From assembly GCA_963995525.1 (NCBI GenBank), contig OZ023214.1, forward strand, positions 34,450,625 to 34,514,624: a stretch of 64,000 nt of DNA, read 5' to 3'. The notes under the pieces were generated by a model. It saw nothing but the letters and a program-made list of their open reading frames with translations. It did not search any database and was not told the DNA's origin. Source of the stretch: Escarpia spicata. Taxonomy: Eukaryota > Annelida > Polychaeta > Sabellida > Siboglinidae. Shown here in pieces: positions 35,018-47,139 of the stretch. Each line of letters opens with the position of its first letter. Position 1 is the first letter of the stretch. The position numbers and the translations under genes were made by a program.

Positions 35018-35230
35018 CATACGTATATACACGTATATACATACGTATATACATATATATATGCAAACACGTTCATATATACAAACACATTCTTACATAC
35101 ATACACATTCATATACATGCATACATACATACATACATACATACATACATACAAACAAACATACATACATACATACATACAAACATACATACATACATAC
35201 ACACACGTACATATACACGTATTCACGTAC
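34935..35230. repeat. (ATAC)n-type microsatellite (duplicated at 37181-37476)
   Basis: ACAT tetramers with TATA, ACGT and ACAA variants. The duplicate is identical in length and variant order, which is unusual for such a mutable tract. Confidence 0.95.
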
Positions 35231-35664
35231 ACTTGATACACCGCCTAGCACGGTACGTACATATAACACACGACGTACAAGCGCACATGCATACATACAT
35301 CGTTTTTCTCTCGATTCCCTGTCCAAAGTCCTAACCAAAGTATTGAATTTGTAATATCCTCCCAGCAAAATTGACCACTCGTAGCCACTTACACTGCGAC
35401 TCAGTGGTTTGTTAACGGACTACTTTGTCTAGGTCATTATGTAGAACAGTCATGTGTCTACATCACTCTAAAGAACTGAACTGCAAAAACACGTACTTAA
35501 AATATTGGTTGATGCTTATGCTAAACAAGAGAGCGCAACACACGCGGAAGGAGGCTGGTTCTCAAAGACGGAACAGTAGACGCGATGAAGAAGCTGCTCC
35601 TGGTGAGTTAACATACTGCTATTGTAGATGAAGACGAGGAAGCTGAAGCTTTACGTTTATATTG

Positions 35665-35762
35665 TGGAGCGCAGTAGCGGAGCGTTAAGCGCTTCGGACT
35701 CTCGACTGACAGAACCCGGGTTCGAATATCGAGAGAACCAGGGTTCTAATAAATATATCGTG
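35665..35762 (+). repeat. SINE head, tRNA-like (duplicated at 37911-38008)
   Basis: TGTGGAGCGCAGTAGCGGAG, then GCGCTTCGGACTCTCGACTG and GGGTTCGAATATCG (box B). The order and spacing are those of a tRNA-derived SINE promoter. An anticodon stem is not convincing, so I do not call a tRNA gene. The 3' SINE body is missing. Confidence 0.6.
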
Positions 35763-36185
35763 TTTAACTCCAAGTCACTGATTTCTTTCCATTAGGTTTT
35801 CACTAACACGAAATCCTGCAATTTAGAACAGCTTGCGAATTCCACTGTAACAAGACCCACAGCGAATTCCGGTTTGGAACATTACGAAATGCATTACGTT
35901 TTTCTGAGCGAACTTATGAGATCACCTCCTAATGTAACGTAGACACTCGTCTAGGATCAACTTACAACGCACTTTCGAACCTCTGCTCCTTACCGTATTG
36001 TCATTGGTAATATCCAAACTTAATAAACAAAGATATGTCCTGTTTCCTTTCGGTTATGACACTAGTTATGCTAAAACGGCATGAACCAACGTTACCTCTT
36101 ATTGTCAGCCAACGAAAGAGAAATGCGTAGAATAGATTCTATCAATGTAGGGCCTATTTTAGAAATGTTACATTCTATTTATCCG

Positions 36186-37227
36186 AATGTCCAACAACCC
36201 GTACCATAATCTGTAACGTATATAGAGAACAACTTAAATGGTTGGCTGCTTGTAACAATGTAACAAAATCCCTACGAAACTTTTTCTGAGCACTATTTTC
36301 GTCCTTGGTCGCCGGTCTAACAGAGGATGATCTTTGGGAGGCGGTCACTGGTCATCCGCTGTACGTGCCCAAGCCGTCGTAAGAGGCTGTGTTTGAGGAC
36401 GTTCTCAGTGGTGTTGATTCGCAGCGCTGCAGGATCTGAAGATTGGCAATCTTATCCTGCCATTTTACGTTAAAGATCATTCGTAGGCAACGAAGATGAA
36501 AACTGTTGAGTTTCCGATCTTGCTTGCGGTAAGTTGTCAATGACTTTGAATCATAAAATAAAATGCTGACAACATAAGCATGGCACACTTTCAGATTGAT
36601 GTAAGGTTCTTGTTGGGCTAGACAGGATTCGTGAGTCTTCCAAAGGATGGTGCTGCTTTGCCTAGTCGTGTACTTCTTTGTGAGATCCACAAAAGGCTAA
36701 ATGGAGTAGCATCAGTTCCTCACTTGCTTTCTGTTGTATCTGTGTTAAATGGAAGATCACGTCTACAGTTCCACTGTGAGTCGTGTACAGCCGTTTTGCC
36801 AAAGTTTGTAGAAATGTGAGGATCATACGTAACAATATTTTCCCTACAAGACAAAGATATTCCTATGTAGTTATTCAGTCACCTCTGGCATTCTTGTTGT
36901 TGTTAAGGGTGATTATATGGAAATTCCCCATTTCTTGTGGAACTGTGTGTCACCGCCAGCACTTCAGGAGTAGGCTGTAGACTGGTGGTAACAAGGCCTG
37001 ACTGCCAGCCTTGATCAGATCTGCAGGAATTGCATCTCGGCATTATTTAATAATAATAATAATAATATATTTAATTTGTTATAGCGCCAGATTCACAATT
37101 GTTCGTGGCGCTTTCCAATATATCATGCGTCATGATCATTAAACTAAATTTGTGAATCTGGCAACAACTATCTCCATCTCAGTTACATACATACATAAAT
37201 ACATATATACAAACATACATACATACA

Positions 37228-37263
<36 letters not shown>

Positions 37264-38431
37264 CATACGTATATACACGTATATACATACGTATATACAT
37301 ATATATATGCAAACACGTTCATATATACAAACACATTCTTACATACATACACATTCATATACATGCATACATACATACATACATACATACATACATACAA
37401 ACAAACATACATACATACATACATACAAACATACATACATACATACACACACGTACATATACACGTATTCACGTACACTTGATACACCGCCTAGCACGGT
37501 ACGTACATATAACACACGACGTACAAGCGCACATGCATACATACATCGTTTTTCTCTCGATTCCCTGTCCAAAGTCCTAACCAAAGTATTGAATTTGTAA
37601 TATCCTCCCAGCAAAATTGACCACTCGTAGCCACTTACACTGCGACTCAGTGGTTTGTTAACGGACTACTTTGTCTAGGTCATTATGTAGAACAGTCATG
37701 TGTCTACATCACTCTAAAGAACTGAACTGCAAAAACACGTACTTAAAATATTGGTTGATGCTTATGCTAAACAAGAGAGCGCAACACACGCGGAAGGAGG
37801 CTGGTTCTCAAAGACGGAACAGTAGACGCGATGAAGAAGCTGCTCCTGGTGAGTTAACATACTGCTATTGTAGATGAAGACGAGGAAGCTGAAGCTTTAC
37901 GTTTATATTGTGGAGCGCAGTAGCGGAGCGTTAAGCGCTTCGGACTCTCGACTGACAGAACCCGGGTTCGAATATCGAGAGAACCAGGGTTCTAATAAAT
38001 ATATCGTGTTTAACTCCAAGTCACTGATTTCTTTCCATTAGGTTTTCACTAACACGAAATCCTGCAATTTAGAACAGCTTGCGAATTCCACTGTAACAAG
38101 ACCCACAGCGAATTCCGGTTTGGAACATTACGAAATGCATTACGTTTTTCTGAGCGAACTTATGAGATCACCTCCTAATGTAACGTAGACACTCGTCTAG
38201 GATCAACTTACAACGCACTTTCGAACCTCTGCTCCTTACCGTATTGTCATTGGTAATATCCAAACTTAATAAACAAAGATATGTCCTGTTTCCTTTCGGT
38301 TATGACACTAGTTATGCTAAAACGGCATGAACCAACGTTACCTCTTATTGTCAGCCAACGAAAGAGAAATGCGTAGAATAGATTCTATCAATGTAGGGCC
38401 TATTTTAGAAATGTTACATTCTATTTATCCG
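36186..38431. repeat. 2,246-bp tandem duplication, copy 2
   Basis: Second copy. Its right end continues TTATCCG|CCGCATG into the composite repeat (compare CATGCGG-like continuation in the inverted copy near 27705), so this right junction is ancestral. The left end of copy 1 is ancestral too. Only the central junction is new. Confidence 0.97.
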
Positions 38432-38850
38432 CCGCATGTCGTCACAGTTTTGAATATAGCGAGGTCGATCTGAATCTTCAACAAAACATAAGTATAGTGC
38501 AAAGACAGTCTAATCAATTCACTAAGTCGCCAAAGACATTTAGTGTTTCGCTCTGTTTCAAACCACTACACACCCCCACCGGTATGTCTTATGCGACGTC
38601 ATGTTTTGAGCGACCATCAATTGTTTTCAAACGACAGCCAATAGCTGCCGGATTCAGCATACGTGACTTCGAATCCCGCCTTTCACTTCCAGTAGATCAA
38701 TGCTTCTCAACCGGTGTGCCGCGGCACACTGGTGTGTTGTGGTAAAGTGTCCCGCGCAATTAGAAGAGGAATGTCACATTTGCAGGGATAAATGTTCAAA
38801 CAGAGCGGAACTTGAATCCAAATTCCCTTATGAAATCCTGCGAGTACACA
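38056..38850 (+). mobile_element. Composite repeat with hAT-like terminal block
   Basis: Plus-strand counterpart of 27180-28110. From 38706 it carries CTTCTCAACCGGTGTGCCGC and GCACACTGGTGTG, a GC-rich imperfect palindrome resembling hAT-type terminal repeats, and it ends near TGAAATCCTGCGAG. The first 376 bases belong to the tandem duplication, so that part also exists at 35810-36185. Confidence 0.6.
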
Positions 38851-39249
38851 CACGCGCGCACACGAGCACACCTCCATAAATATAACCGTACTCACACGAT
38901 CACACGTTCACATACATGTATTTTCATTCAATTTTATATAAATTGCCCGCCCTAACACAGACACCTATTGTGTCATAATGTCATGATGGTAAGCAAATAA
39001 ATATTATTTTACCCGGCAACCCTTACAAAGAAGACGAGTGGTGACACAGAAACCTGATGCTCGTTTCAGCCCCCGGGCATTAGTCATGTCACGAATCACA
39101 ACTAGGACGTATTATAAACAAAGTCGAACACCACTAACGGTTAGAGTAATTGATCCTAACATCCTCCGGTTGGCGTACACACATATATACACAGAAGACG
39201 TTCGCCAAGCCCTTTTCGTATATATGCCGTGTTCACACAGAAAACCTTA

Positions 39250-39535
39250 ATATTCTCGACCGAGAGAACCCATGTTCGAATCCTGTGCTGCGGTGTCGAA
39301 CCTTACTCTTTACTCTACGTTGCTCCACTTCATTTAGCTGTATGAATGAGCACCTGGCTATATAGACAGTGGTAGATATGTGTGTACGAATAGTCTTCGC
39401 GTATTAATTGTAGCGTGGTTGACTGCTTCCCAAAGAAGTCGAGATGGTGTTCGGTTGAACAGGTCTGCCAGGGAGTAAAGTGTAAAGTGCTTTGAGTAGT
39501 CCTGAGGATTGGATACTGCTCGATATAAGAACTTA
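39250..39535 (+). repeat. SINE with body and tail
   Basis: GAGAGAACCCATGTTCGAATCC (box B) is followed by TTGCTCCACTTCA, TAGCTGTATGAATGAGCACC, TATAGACAGTGGTAGATAT, GAACAGGTCTGCCAGGGAG and the tail AAGTGCTTTGAGTAGTCCTG. Same order as the SINE at 57305-59125, which shows how that interrupted copy should be read. Confidence 0.75.
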
Positions 39536-40354
39536 CTTTTACTTTGTTATATAGGAGAGAGGATATATATTTTTCAATACTATGCTTATTACCTTATTAA
39601 TATAATATATGTATATATATATATATATATATTTATATTACTTCAAGAAACGTTCGCCAATTTTATTAATATGATTTCACCAGTGCAACTGACATGGTAT
39701 GAAATCTACGTGCGGATTCTCGTAGTTATCCTCATCTTGGTTCAACACTAGCTCTGTTTTCCGTAACTTTCGAGTTCCTTCTCCTTCTGTAGCGCTTTAC
39801 ATCTACAACTATTTCTCTTTCACGGTTTCCCTCATCTTCCAACCAGAAGAACAATCGTACTGAAGAAGACATCTTGTTTAAATTGGCGAAAGTTTACGTG
39901 TCTTTTTTAATGTTGGATATGACAATAAAAACTGTATTAAATTATTGAAAAATGTTTAGTAAGAACAGCTGTGAAAGTGTGTTCTACCGTTCCCCAATTA
40001 CGGGCCCAGTATGTATACATAATAACGCGATGATAACAATAAGGTTGTGTAAAGGGAAAAGACTTTGTTCAATCAGAACACATTGGCTATACATTTCGCC
40101 TACATGTATATTTCTTTAGTTCATAGCAAAATGTAATTTTCTTATAATCACTGTAGCTGTAATGAAGATGGGTAAGTTTTAGTTTAGATAATTGCACCAT
40201 TGTATCAATCCGAATTAAATCGACACGAATATTGGATACTAATTAGTTCAATTCAGATGAACAGGTTATCCGATTTTCAATTGATACAAGTTAAGTCTTC
40301 TTTCCTCCGTTGCATGTATATGGTAGACCCTGACGTAACACATTCTGCCATGAC
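39536..40354. other. No recognised gene; short (TA)n at 39610
   Basis: Contains a short TA run at 39609-39632. No coding region or repeat family recognised. Confidence 0.4.
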
Positions 40355-41336
40355 CAGGGCCGTAGCTAGCCTAGAACAAGTGGGCGGCAGTAACAAAATT
40401 ACAATAAAGAATATAAATTATCTCCCAGAAAATTTTGAAAATGTACACCCACTTGGTGCAATCTAGCGTATTTTCTGGAGAATTTCACTCATGGCTCAAG
40501 TATTGTTTCAGTGTCGGTCGAATGCTGCGTGGGATTGAAAACAAATGCATGAAAAGAAATAATTAATATCAAATGACAATACATTTACCAAAATCGACAG
40601 CTATGCATCATATACGGAATATTGGTCCTGCAGTTGCACCCGTCTAACATTGTTTTACAAGATCACTTCCTCTCACCGTCGCGTGCTGTAATTTGCCAAT
40701 TGGCTTTACACAAATAAATATCTTCTGGAGTGGGAAGATTTTCTGTGGACTCATAACATTCTGAGGCCATTGTGTCGTATTTCTGTCACTGTTGATCGAC
40801 CCCACCACTTGAGGCGTCGCAGTGCAGAAAAGGACCGCTCGCATGCAAACGTCATTATTGTGCATTGAGTTTAATTTTTAATTATTTAATTTTAAGAGTG
40901 ATTAGATACAAAAAAGACTCCTTCGCCTCTACGCCTCTACGGTCTTGATCAGGGGCAGATCAAACAGGACAAAATTGCCCTTTCAAGAAAAGATGCTCTT
41001 TTTTCATATCGGGAAAGGAGCACTTAAAATACAAAGTATCACTCAATGGCAGTATGGTTGTGCTTGAAGGAACTACCCGCACCCTTCACGCTGTCCCTTA
41101 TCCACAAGCCTGGGCACGATCGTTTTTAGGCACGTGTCAGGGATATTGGGAGATATAGGGCGGGCCAGTTTATGAAAATAAGGCAGTTTGACCAACAAAT
41201 GAGCATAGAATCACAAGAACAGCAACGTCATAAGTAATGTAGGCTAAACAAAAGGGCTCTTTTAAATTAAAAGGGCATTTTCGGTATTTTTCTGGGGGGG
41301 CAACTGCCCCTTGCCCCACCGCTAGCTACGGTCCTG
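40355..41336 (-). mobile_element. hAT DNA transposon remnant
   Basis: The ends are CAGGGCCGTAGCTAG (from 40355) and CTAGCTACGGTCCTG (to 41336), imperfect terminal inverted repeats beginning CAGGG as in hAT elements. The flanking octamers GCCATGAC and GTCATTAA agree at 5 of 8 positions, a possible decayed 8-bp target duplication. On the minus strand, 40843-40808 reads CERSFSALRRLK followed by a W-x-RST segment, the signature of the hAT transposase dimerisation domain. The rest of the transposase is gone or unreadable. Confidence 0.75.
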
Positions 41337-41341
41337 GTCAT

Positions 41342-42340
41342 TAAGATATAATACATCCATCTACTTGTCATAAATAGCGTGCGGCTACACCTATGCCACG
41401 CATGTGTTCTTCGCCGCGAACTCAACGCATTGACAGCAATAATATGAAATAGTTAACAGGCGTGGCCACTAATAATTGCAAATGGGCGAACGTAACCAAT
41501 GTTAACATTTTGTTTGAAACAACATGCATACATTTGCTTGGCGCTTTTGTGTAGCTCTGCTCACATATAAAGCCTTTAGCCTTAGGGATATTAATATATC
41601 CATATTCAAAAGTATTTCGGTATCAATTCTATATTGTATTCTTCATCACAAACTCAAGACATCGACCTCTCAGGTCAAAGATCGTATAGTTAAGTGTTGA
41701 ACACAGATACAACTGAGTGTCGAATATTTACCCTTGACCACTACATGTCATGCATGTCGTAGGCCTAAGTTCATTTTTCGCTACATTTCTTAAATCTCGC
41801 ATTTTTATCCTTCGTTGCCCCACTTCCTGAATTTTTAATATTTGTCTTTCGAATTTGGTTGCTACACTTCCTGAATGTCAAGTGAATGTTGAATAATGTT
41901 TTTCTTCAGAAGTGATTGTAGTCTAGTCTCGACATTTACCGTTATGTAAGTTTTGTTTCAATTTCATTGCAACATGGTTTACAGGTCCGTGTCGATGTTT
42001 TAAATAAAAAAATTGTTTTCTTCATATTGTTTATTTTGTTACTACTCTGCGTTCTTCTTCTAAAATTGTCCGTAGTTTGAGCAAAAGCGTTAACTAAATC
42101 GTTCAAGTTCTGGTTAAACAACGCGTACTAACAGTTATAAATCTTAACTAAAACGTTTTATTCACGCAACCAGTGATCAACATTGTAAGTATACCGGCTT
42201 TGTTCTGCTTAAAACATCGGCATGTCAAATTCCCCTTCTATGCAATTTCTGAAGATAATGAAACTGCGGGGAAATACATACTAAAACAACGAATATAGCA
42301 TAGTTAATATTCAACTGTATTTGATAATTTGTGAGTATTC
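41342..42340. other. No recognised gene
   Basis: AT-rich sequence without recognised features. Confidence 0.4.
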
Positions 42341-42343
42341 TAT

Positions 42344-42960
42344 GATGGCCGAGAAGGGCCATCGCGTTTTTGTGTGGCAACCTGCAGCGTCATGGGGCGA
42401 TGACGCGATGCGCGATGCGATGGGCGATGCAATGAGCGATGCGCGATGCGATGGGCGATGCGATGGACGATGCGCGATGCGATGCGCGATGCGATAGACG
42501 ATACGCGATGCGATGCGCGATGCGATGCGATGCGATGGACGATGCGCGATGCGATGCGCGATGCGATGCGCGATGCGATACGCGATGCGATACGCGATGC
42601 GATACGCGATGCGCGATGCGATATTATATATTATAAAGATGCCGTAATGAGCATGCGTACGTCGAAAACGAGACTTTGGCAGCCATTTGTATTTTATTAA
42701 ACGCATTCCTTTTTGTGTTCAGAGCATGTGATGATAGCTGATGATGCTGACTGTACGTATACGGTTACATATATATTTGGTTTGCGTACACAATTTGTTG
42801 TGTTCGTACTTCTAACTGTTGTGCCGAAAGTCTGGGTCAAACACATTTCATAACATGACATATAAAATTATGTACTTCTTTTTCTGCTCAAATTGCACTG
42901 TTTAAATTATTTCCATCTGGATATCCTTGGTAGAAAATATAAAACTTGTTTTGAATACAT
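42344..42960 (+). mobile_element. Hairpin-ended repeat with GCGATGC array (copy A)
   Basis: It begins at a 7-bp stem hairpin (GATGGCC, six-base loop, GGCCATC; 42344-42363). CGCGTTTTTGTGTGGCAACC follows, then a (GCGATGCGAT)-type minisatellite (about 42410-42622) and a unique tail (GAGCATGTGATGATAG, CGTATACGGTTACA, CTGGATATCCTTGG). Copy C at 53805-54507 has the same order inverted; copy B at 46205 has only the tail. A hairpin at one end and a central array suggest a non-autonomous Helitron-like element, but no CTRR terminus or rep/helicase is seen. Confidence 0.65.
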
Positions 42961-43024
42961 GGGAAGAGACGACAACTTTTTTCAACTTTCGCTTATTGCA
43001 AATGCCGTTCATTTGTGTCCAAGT

Positions 43025-43444
43025 TTATGTTTCAGTTATTATAAATAGCTACAATATTCGGTTTAACAAGAAACATGTACATTAAATAATCGAAAACACT
43101 GAATTTAGTCGTCATTTGCGTCACATGTTTTTCTTTCTGTCTACAGCTTAATTGTTTCTTTTTAGTTATGTGAATCGAATAGCTGAGGCACAGTTTATCA
43201 AAACGTAGATACGCTACAGTGTAACTGCCTGTCAATCGCAGCGATTTACGATGCTGTACAATATAGCATGCGGCACGAAGTCGTGTAATTCCATGGTGCA
43301 CGTAAAATAATTTAATAAAAAGAAGAAGAAGAAGAAGAAACAGATTGTGCAATTGAAGAAAAGAAATCAGCAACACAAATCACAGCAATACTATTGTCAT
43401 GAATACACGCATTTGAATGCAATAATGAATGTTAGTTATATAAG
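43025..43444. other. No recognised gene; (GAA)n at 43320
   Basis: Contains a short GAA run (43320-43340). Otherwise unremarkable. Confidence 0.4.
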
Positions 43445-43654
43445 TCACTAACATTATTTACTCAAAAAAATCTCTTGACCGTTAGACGTTGCAAGTGCAT
43501 ATATACAATCCACTGTTGTTGCTATATAGTTCCATAGCTTAACACCTCGACGTCTAATGGTTTTATATAATACGTTGGTTTTAGAAATCGGTACATGCAG
43601 TAGATCCACATGGCGTGTCCTATCATTATTGGTTAACGATTTGCAGTTAAACAC
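43445..43654 (-). pseudogene. LINE 3' tail remnant
   Basis: The minus strand reads DLLHVPISKTNVLYKTIRRR followed by GVKLWN. This resembles the C-terminal motif of several LINE proteins (RxxxxLxVPxxxTxxxxxTIRYxGxxIWN in the usual form). No catalytic domain lies nearby; the fragment is short and old. Confidence 0.45.
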
Positions 43655-43659
43655 CGGAA

Positions 43660-44880
43660 GGACAATTGGTTTCTCATTCTACCATGGGCAACGGCCAACA
43701 CATTTTCTTTAGACGACCAATTTGTAATTAAACAAACTGAAACGATCACAAACAATTGCTAAGAAAGCGCATGTTAAATGTATGATTATTTTTAAAATAT
43801 TTTAAAAATCGTTTTGTCAACGCGGATTTGAAATACCGCATGAAAATGTCTGTATTGTTATCTGTGTCATGTTTACGAGTTAAAGTTCGCCACTTATGAC
43901 ATGTATTGCGTTTCAGCAGTGACGCGTGGTGCAAGTCCCTGGAAGACTAGCTCAGTTGTTACGCCGCTACAACCTCAATCACGGGGTTTCCTGCACATCC
44001 TCTTCATGTGTCTGATGTCTTCCTTGTCGACTTCGACTTTGTAGTCTACAGTAGATATAGCGTTTTACACAAGCTAGTAAATTGTTATAACATACATTGT
44101 ATAACAGTACAAATGTTTCAATCAAACTTAGGGAAGACAACAACTATATTATCAATACCAATGTTTGTGTTTAAAAACATTGCTTAAATCGATGCTGTTT
44201 GTAGTACAATAACCTTGTCTAAAACTAAACAGAGGTTGTTTACAAACAAATTATTATAGTATCCTATGTTTAATAAGGTGAAGCTAATTTTCTACTTTAC
44301 TGTTCATTTGTAAATATAATTTTCTCACCGTACACTAATTGTTCATAATGTACTCTCACTCCTATTTTGCATGTTTTAATGACATAGACTATATTCACTT
44401 TATTTTACATACTGTAATGATGTACATACATCGGTTTGCTTAATGGTACTGTTGTGACTCAGAAAAAAGTTCCTATCACTCCGCTAGGGATCTTTGGGAT
44501 GAATACAATTATTAAATATGTACGTCAAATATGCACGGTAAACTTAAAATGCCTTATACGTATGTGTGCAAATTGTATAGCATTAATGTACATTAATTTA
44601 AAGATCTGGCAAGAAATACAGCAGGTCTGGTTTTCCTCGGATGACCGTATCGCGTGCGTCTTACGCTCGTTCGTTTTTGATAAGTGCCAACTATACTCTG
44701 CGTTAATGATTTCTCATAAAACGTGCGGTGCAAACAAATTTAACGAATATGCACAAAGAAGCACGGTGTTTCGTCGATTGAAATGATTCCTTGAGACTCG
44801 TAGTATTTCATCGTTCAGTTTTCTAAGAAACATACTTCTGATATACATCATGTTTTCACTGTAATTGTAATTTCAGTGTA
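43660..44880. other. No recognised gene
   Basis: AT-rich. A 116-codon plus-strand frame at 44436-44786 has no recognisable domain, no splice context and ordinary background composition, so it is not called. Confidence 0.4.
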
Positions 44881-44884
44881 GTTG

Positions 44885-44911
44885 TTGTATATATATATAT
44901 ATATATATACT

Positions 44912-44953
<42 letters not shown>

Positions 44954-44975
44954 TATGTATATATATATATATAAT
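44885..44975. repeat. (TA)n microsatellite
   Basis: TA repeats with short CTTACA and ATAC interruptions. Confidence 0.95.
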
Positions 44976-45640
44976 TGACGTGTGTTATAATGTGTTTACG
45001 AAAGCAAAACGTGTGATGCTAATTACTATTACCATGCATACCGCCGATACCGTACATACTTATGTGATATTGTAATTTCTCCGTATTTACAATGAATAAA
45101 TAATGTAAACCAATGCTCATTCAATATTTTTATTGTTGAACTTCCATAGACAACAACAACATGTTTTGCGACATATCATCAAGGTGGTCCCATCTGAACG
45201 ATTGTCCTCCAAAAACACATTAGCCTTTCCTCGTCCCATTCTGATACACCTTAACAGCTATGTTACACGGATGTAACACAACTGAATTTTTGTAGACTAG
45301 AGAGCAATGTCGTTTTCTATATGATTCAGCACAAACGAGTATATCAAAATTGTAATTTACACCTGCAAGTGCCGATGCACTAAAGTGGGGGGGGGTTAAG
45401 TAGCACTTTCGGTTAATTGTATCTCTTGTCTGGCAAGTGGATTACTTGATGTGTCAAAGTCGGTGCGTCTGTGGAGACGATAATCCCTAGGTCAAGAGCT
45501 ATAATTAAAACAGCACCATCTCCCAAAATTGCAGCAGTGGACTAGAATGATGCTACTTATTTACATCGTCTGGTCGTAATTGCGCCTGTGGTTAATTGTA
45601 TCTTTGATATGAATAGTCGACACAATTGTTTCTGAACAAG
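44976..45640. other. No recognised gene
   Basis: A G run (45387-45395) and AT-rich sequence; nothing else recognised. Confidence 0.4.
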
Positions 45641-45644
45641 CATA

Positions 45645-45880
45645 AGCATGAGTCAACTAAGATGGGCAGGACTTGTAGAGAAAATGGGAGAAGAACGGAT
45701 GGCAAAGAGAGCAGAGGCACAGAGGCTGGAAAGAAAAGGAGGCGAAGAAGAACTAGACTGCGATGGGAAGACTATGGAAAAAGAGATTTGGAAGGATTGG
45801 GAGAAAGGTGGAAAACGAGAGCGAACGATCTGGTGGTGAGAGCAGTGCAGGACCAGCGAGAGAAATTTAAAAAAAATCAG
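45645..45880 (+). pseudogene. LINE 3' tail remnant (GRPR-type C-terminus)
   Basis: Across two frames the plus strand reads SQLRWAGLVEKMGEERMAKR then KKRRRRTRLRWEDYGKRDLE and ERWKTRANDL. This matches the common C-terminal block of RTE/Jockey-like LINE proteins (LRWxGHVxRM...GRPRxRWxDxxxxDL). It is frameshifted between the two halves and lacks RT motifs. Confidence 0.65.
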
Positions 45881-45954
45881 ACAGCGAGCATCGGAATCGA
45901 GGCCAGTTTCACCCCTGACAGACAGGGATATATGAGGAGTTCAAATTCATGTTT

Positions 45955-46145
45955 GTGCAGAGCCTCAATGTAGATATTTGGGGGGTGCAAATCGAGGTTT
46001 TTGAAGAGCCTGAAGATGGAGTTATTTTGGCGAGCCTCAATGGGTGTGCAAATTGTGATGTTGGAGAGCCTTAATGTGGCTGTTTTGGCGAGCCTCAAGA
46101 GGGGGGGGGGTAGCAAATCGAGGTTTTGGAGAGCCTCAACCCACC
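45955..46145. repeat. Degenerate tandem repeat of about 60 bp
   Basis: GAGCCTCAATG(T/G) occurs at about 45959, 46031, and in variant form at 46067, 46088 and 46129, interleaved with TGTTTTGGCGAGCC and GCAAATCGAGGTTTT. About three decayed units, G-rich. Confidence 0.7.
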
Positions 46146-46204
46146 AAATATCCACCATGTTCCGACGCCAGTGTTTTTGGTTTGGCTTTGTTGTCTGGGC
46201 TTGA

Positions 46205-46600
46205 ACAAATTCGTGACCATAGGCAACACTGGATGCCTTTTATGTTCAACGCATGTGTCCATGGTTGATGACTTTGAGTGTGCGTATACGGTTACACTTC
46301 TCTAGTTATTGTGCACAAAAGATTATGTGATTGTACTTCTAAATATTATGATAGAAGCCTAATGCGATTGAGTTTAGACTAAGATAAATGGGGGCATGCG
46401 GGCAATCACTTTATAGAATGTAATCTAGGTTCTCACACCAAAACCGGAGACCAAAAATGAATTACTTCATAGCATGAGGTGTGTACCTCTTTTACCACTC
46501 CCCATTAAATTGTTGGTTTCATCTGAATATCCTTGATCGAAAATATAAACGATAATTTATTTACCTCCATACATGAAAAACGGGGATGTTGATGGCATTT
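46205..46600 (+). mobile_element. Hairpin-ended repeat, tail only (copy B)
   Basis: Shares GCGTATACGGTTACAC, TTGTGCACAAAAGATTATGTG and CTGAATATCCTTGATCGAAAATA with copies A and C. It lacks both the GCGATGC array and the hairpin end, so it is a truncated copy. Confidence 0.6.
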
Positions 46601-46718
46601 TTCAGTTGAACATTAACCGTAGGCTTTGAAGTATACATTTCTTGAATATTTATTCATTAATGACATGGTATATTTTCATAGGTGTACATATCATGTTCAT
46701 TATGCCTTACATAAATAA

Positions 46719-46747
<29 letters not shown>

Positions 46748-46753
<6 letters not shown>

Positions 46754-47136
46754 GAGACAATACTATTTTAGTTTACGATTTATATATTTTATTATAAACT
46801 AAAGACACTAAAGTTTAGTAGGGTCTAACTGATTATAGTTATTTATATATATATATATAAATAACTATAATCAGTTATTATATATATATAATTAGAGACA
46901 ATACTATTTAAGTTTACGATTTAGATATTTTATTATAAACTAAAGACACTAAAGTTTAGTAGGGTCTAACTGATTATAGTTATTTATATATATATATATA
47001 TATAAATAACTATAATCAGTTATTTATATATATATATATAAATAACTATAATCAGTTAGACCCTACTAAACTTTAGTGTCTTTAGTTTATAATAAAATAT
47101 CTAAATCGTAAACTCAAATAGTATTGTCTCTAATTA
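46748..47136. repeat. Palindromic fold-back element with partial tandem copy
   Basis: The core (46889-47136) is one long hairpin: TAATTAGAGACAATACTATTT through GTTTAGTAGGGTCTAACTG, a TA loop, then the exact reverse complement ending TAATTA. Arms are about 100 bases and nearly perfect. A second left arm plus a truncated right arm (46748-46888) precedes it, and the inner end AATAACTATAATCAGTTA is repeated around several short TA loops. This is a MITE or fold-back element that has partly duplicated itself. Confidence 0.85.
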
Positions 47137-47139
47137 TTT

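Larger units (their letters stand above)
33940..36185. repeat. 2,246-bp tandem duplication, copy 1
   Basis: Starts AATGTCCAACAACCCG inside the right arm of the inverted-repeat element and ends TTCTATTTATCCG. By eye the sequence is repeated without change at 36186-38431, including a 300-base ATAC-type microsatellite. The join at 36185/36186 shows one shared base (G). Confidence 0.97.

Noticed and set aside
35665..35762. tRNA gene
   Set aside because: Box B is good, but the acceptor and anticodon stems do not fold convincingly and related copies elsewhere carry a SINE body; treated as a SINE head.
44436..44786. 116-codon plus-strand frame
   Set aside because: No motif, no promoter or splice signals, composition like the background.
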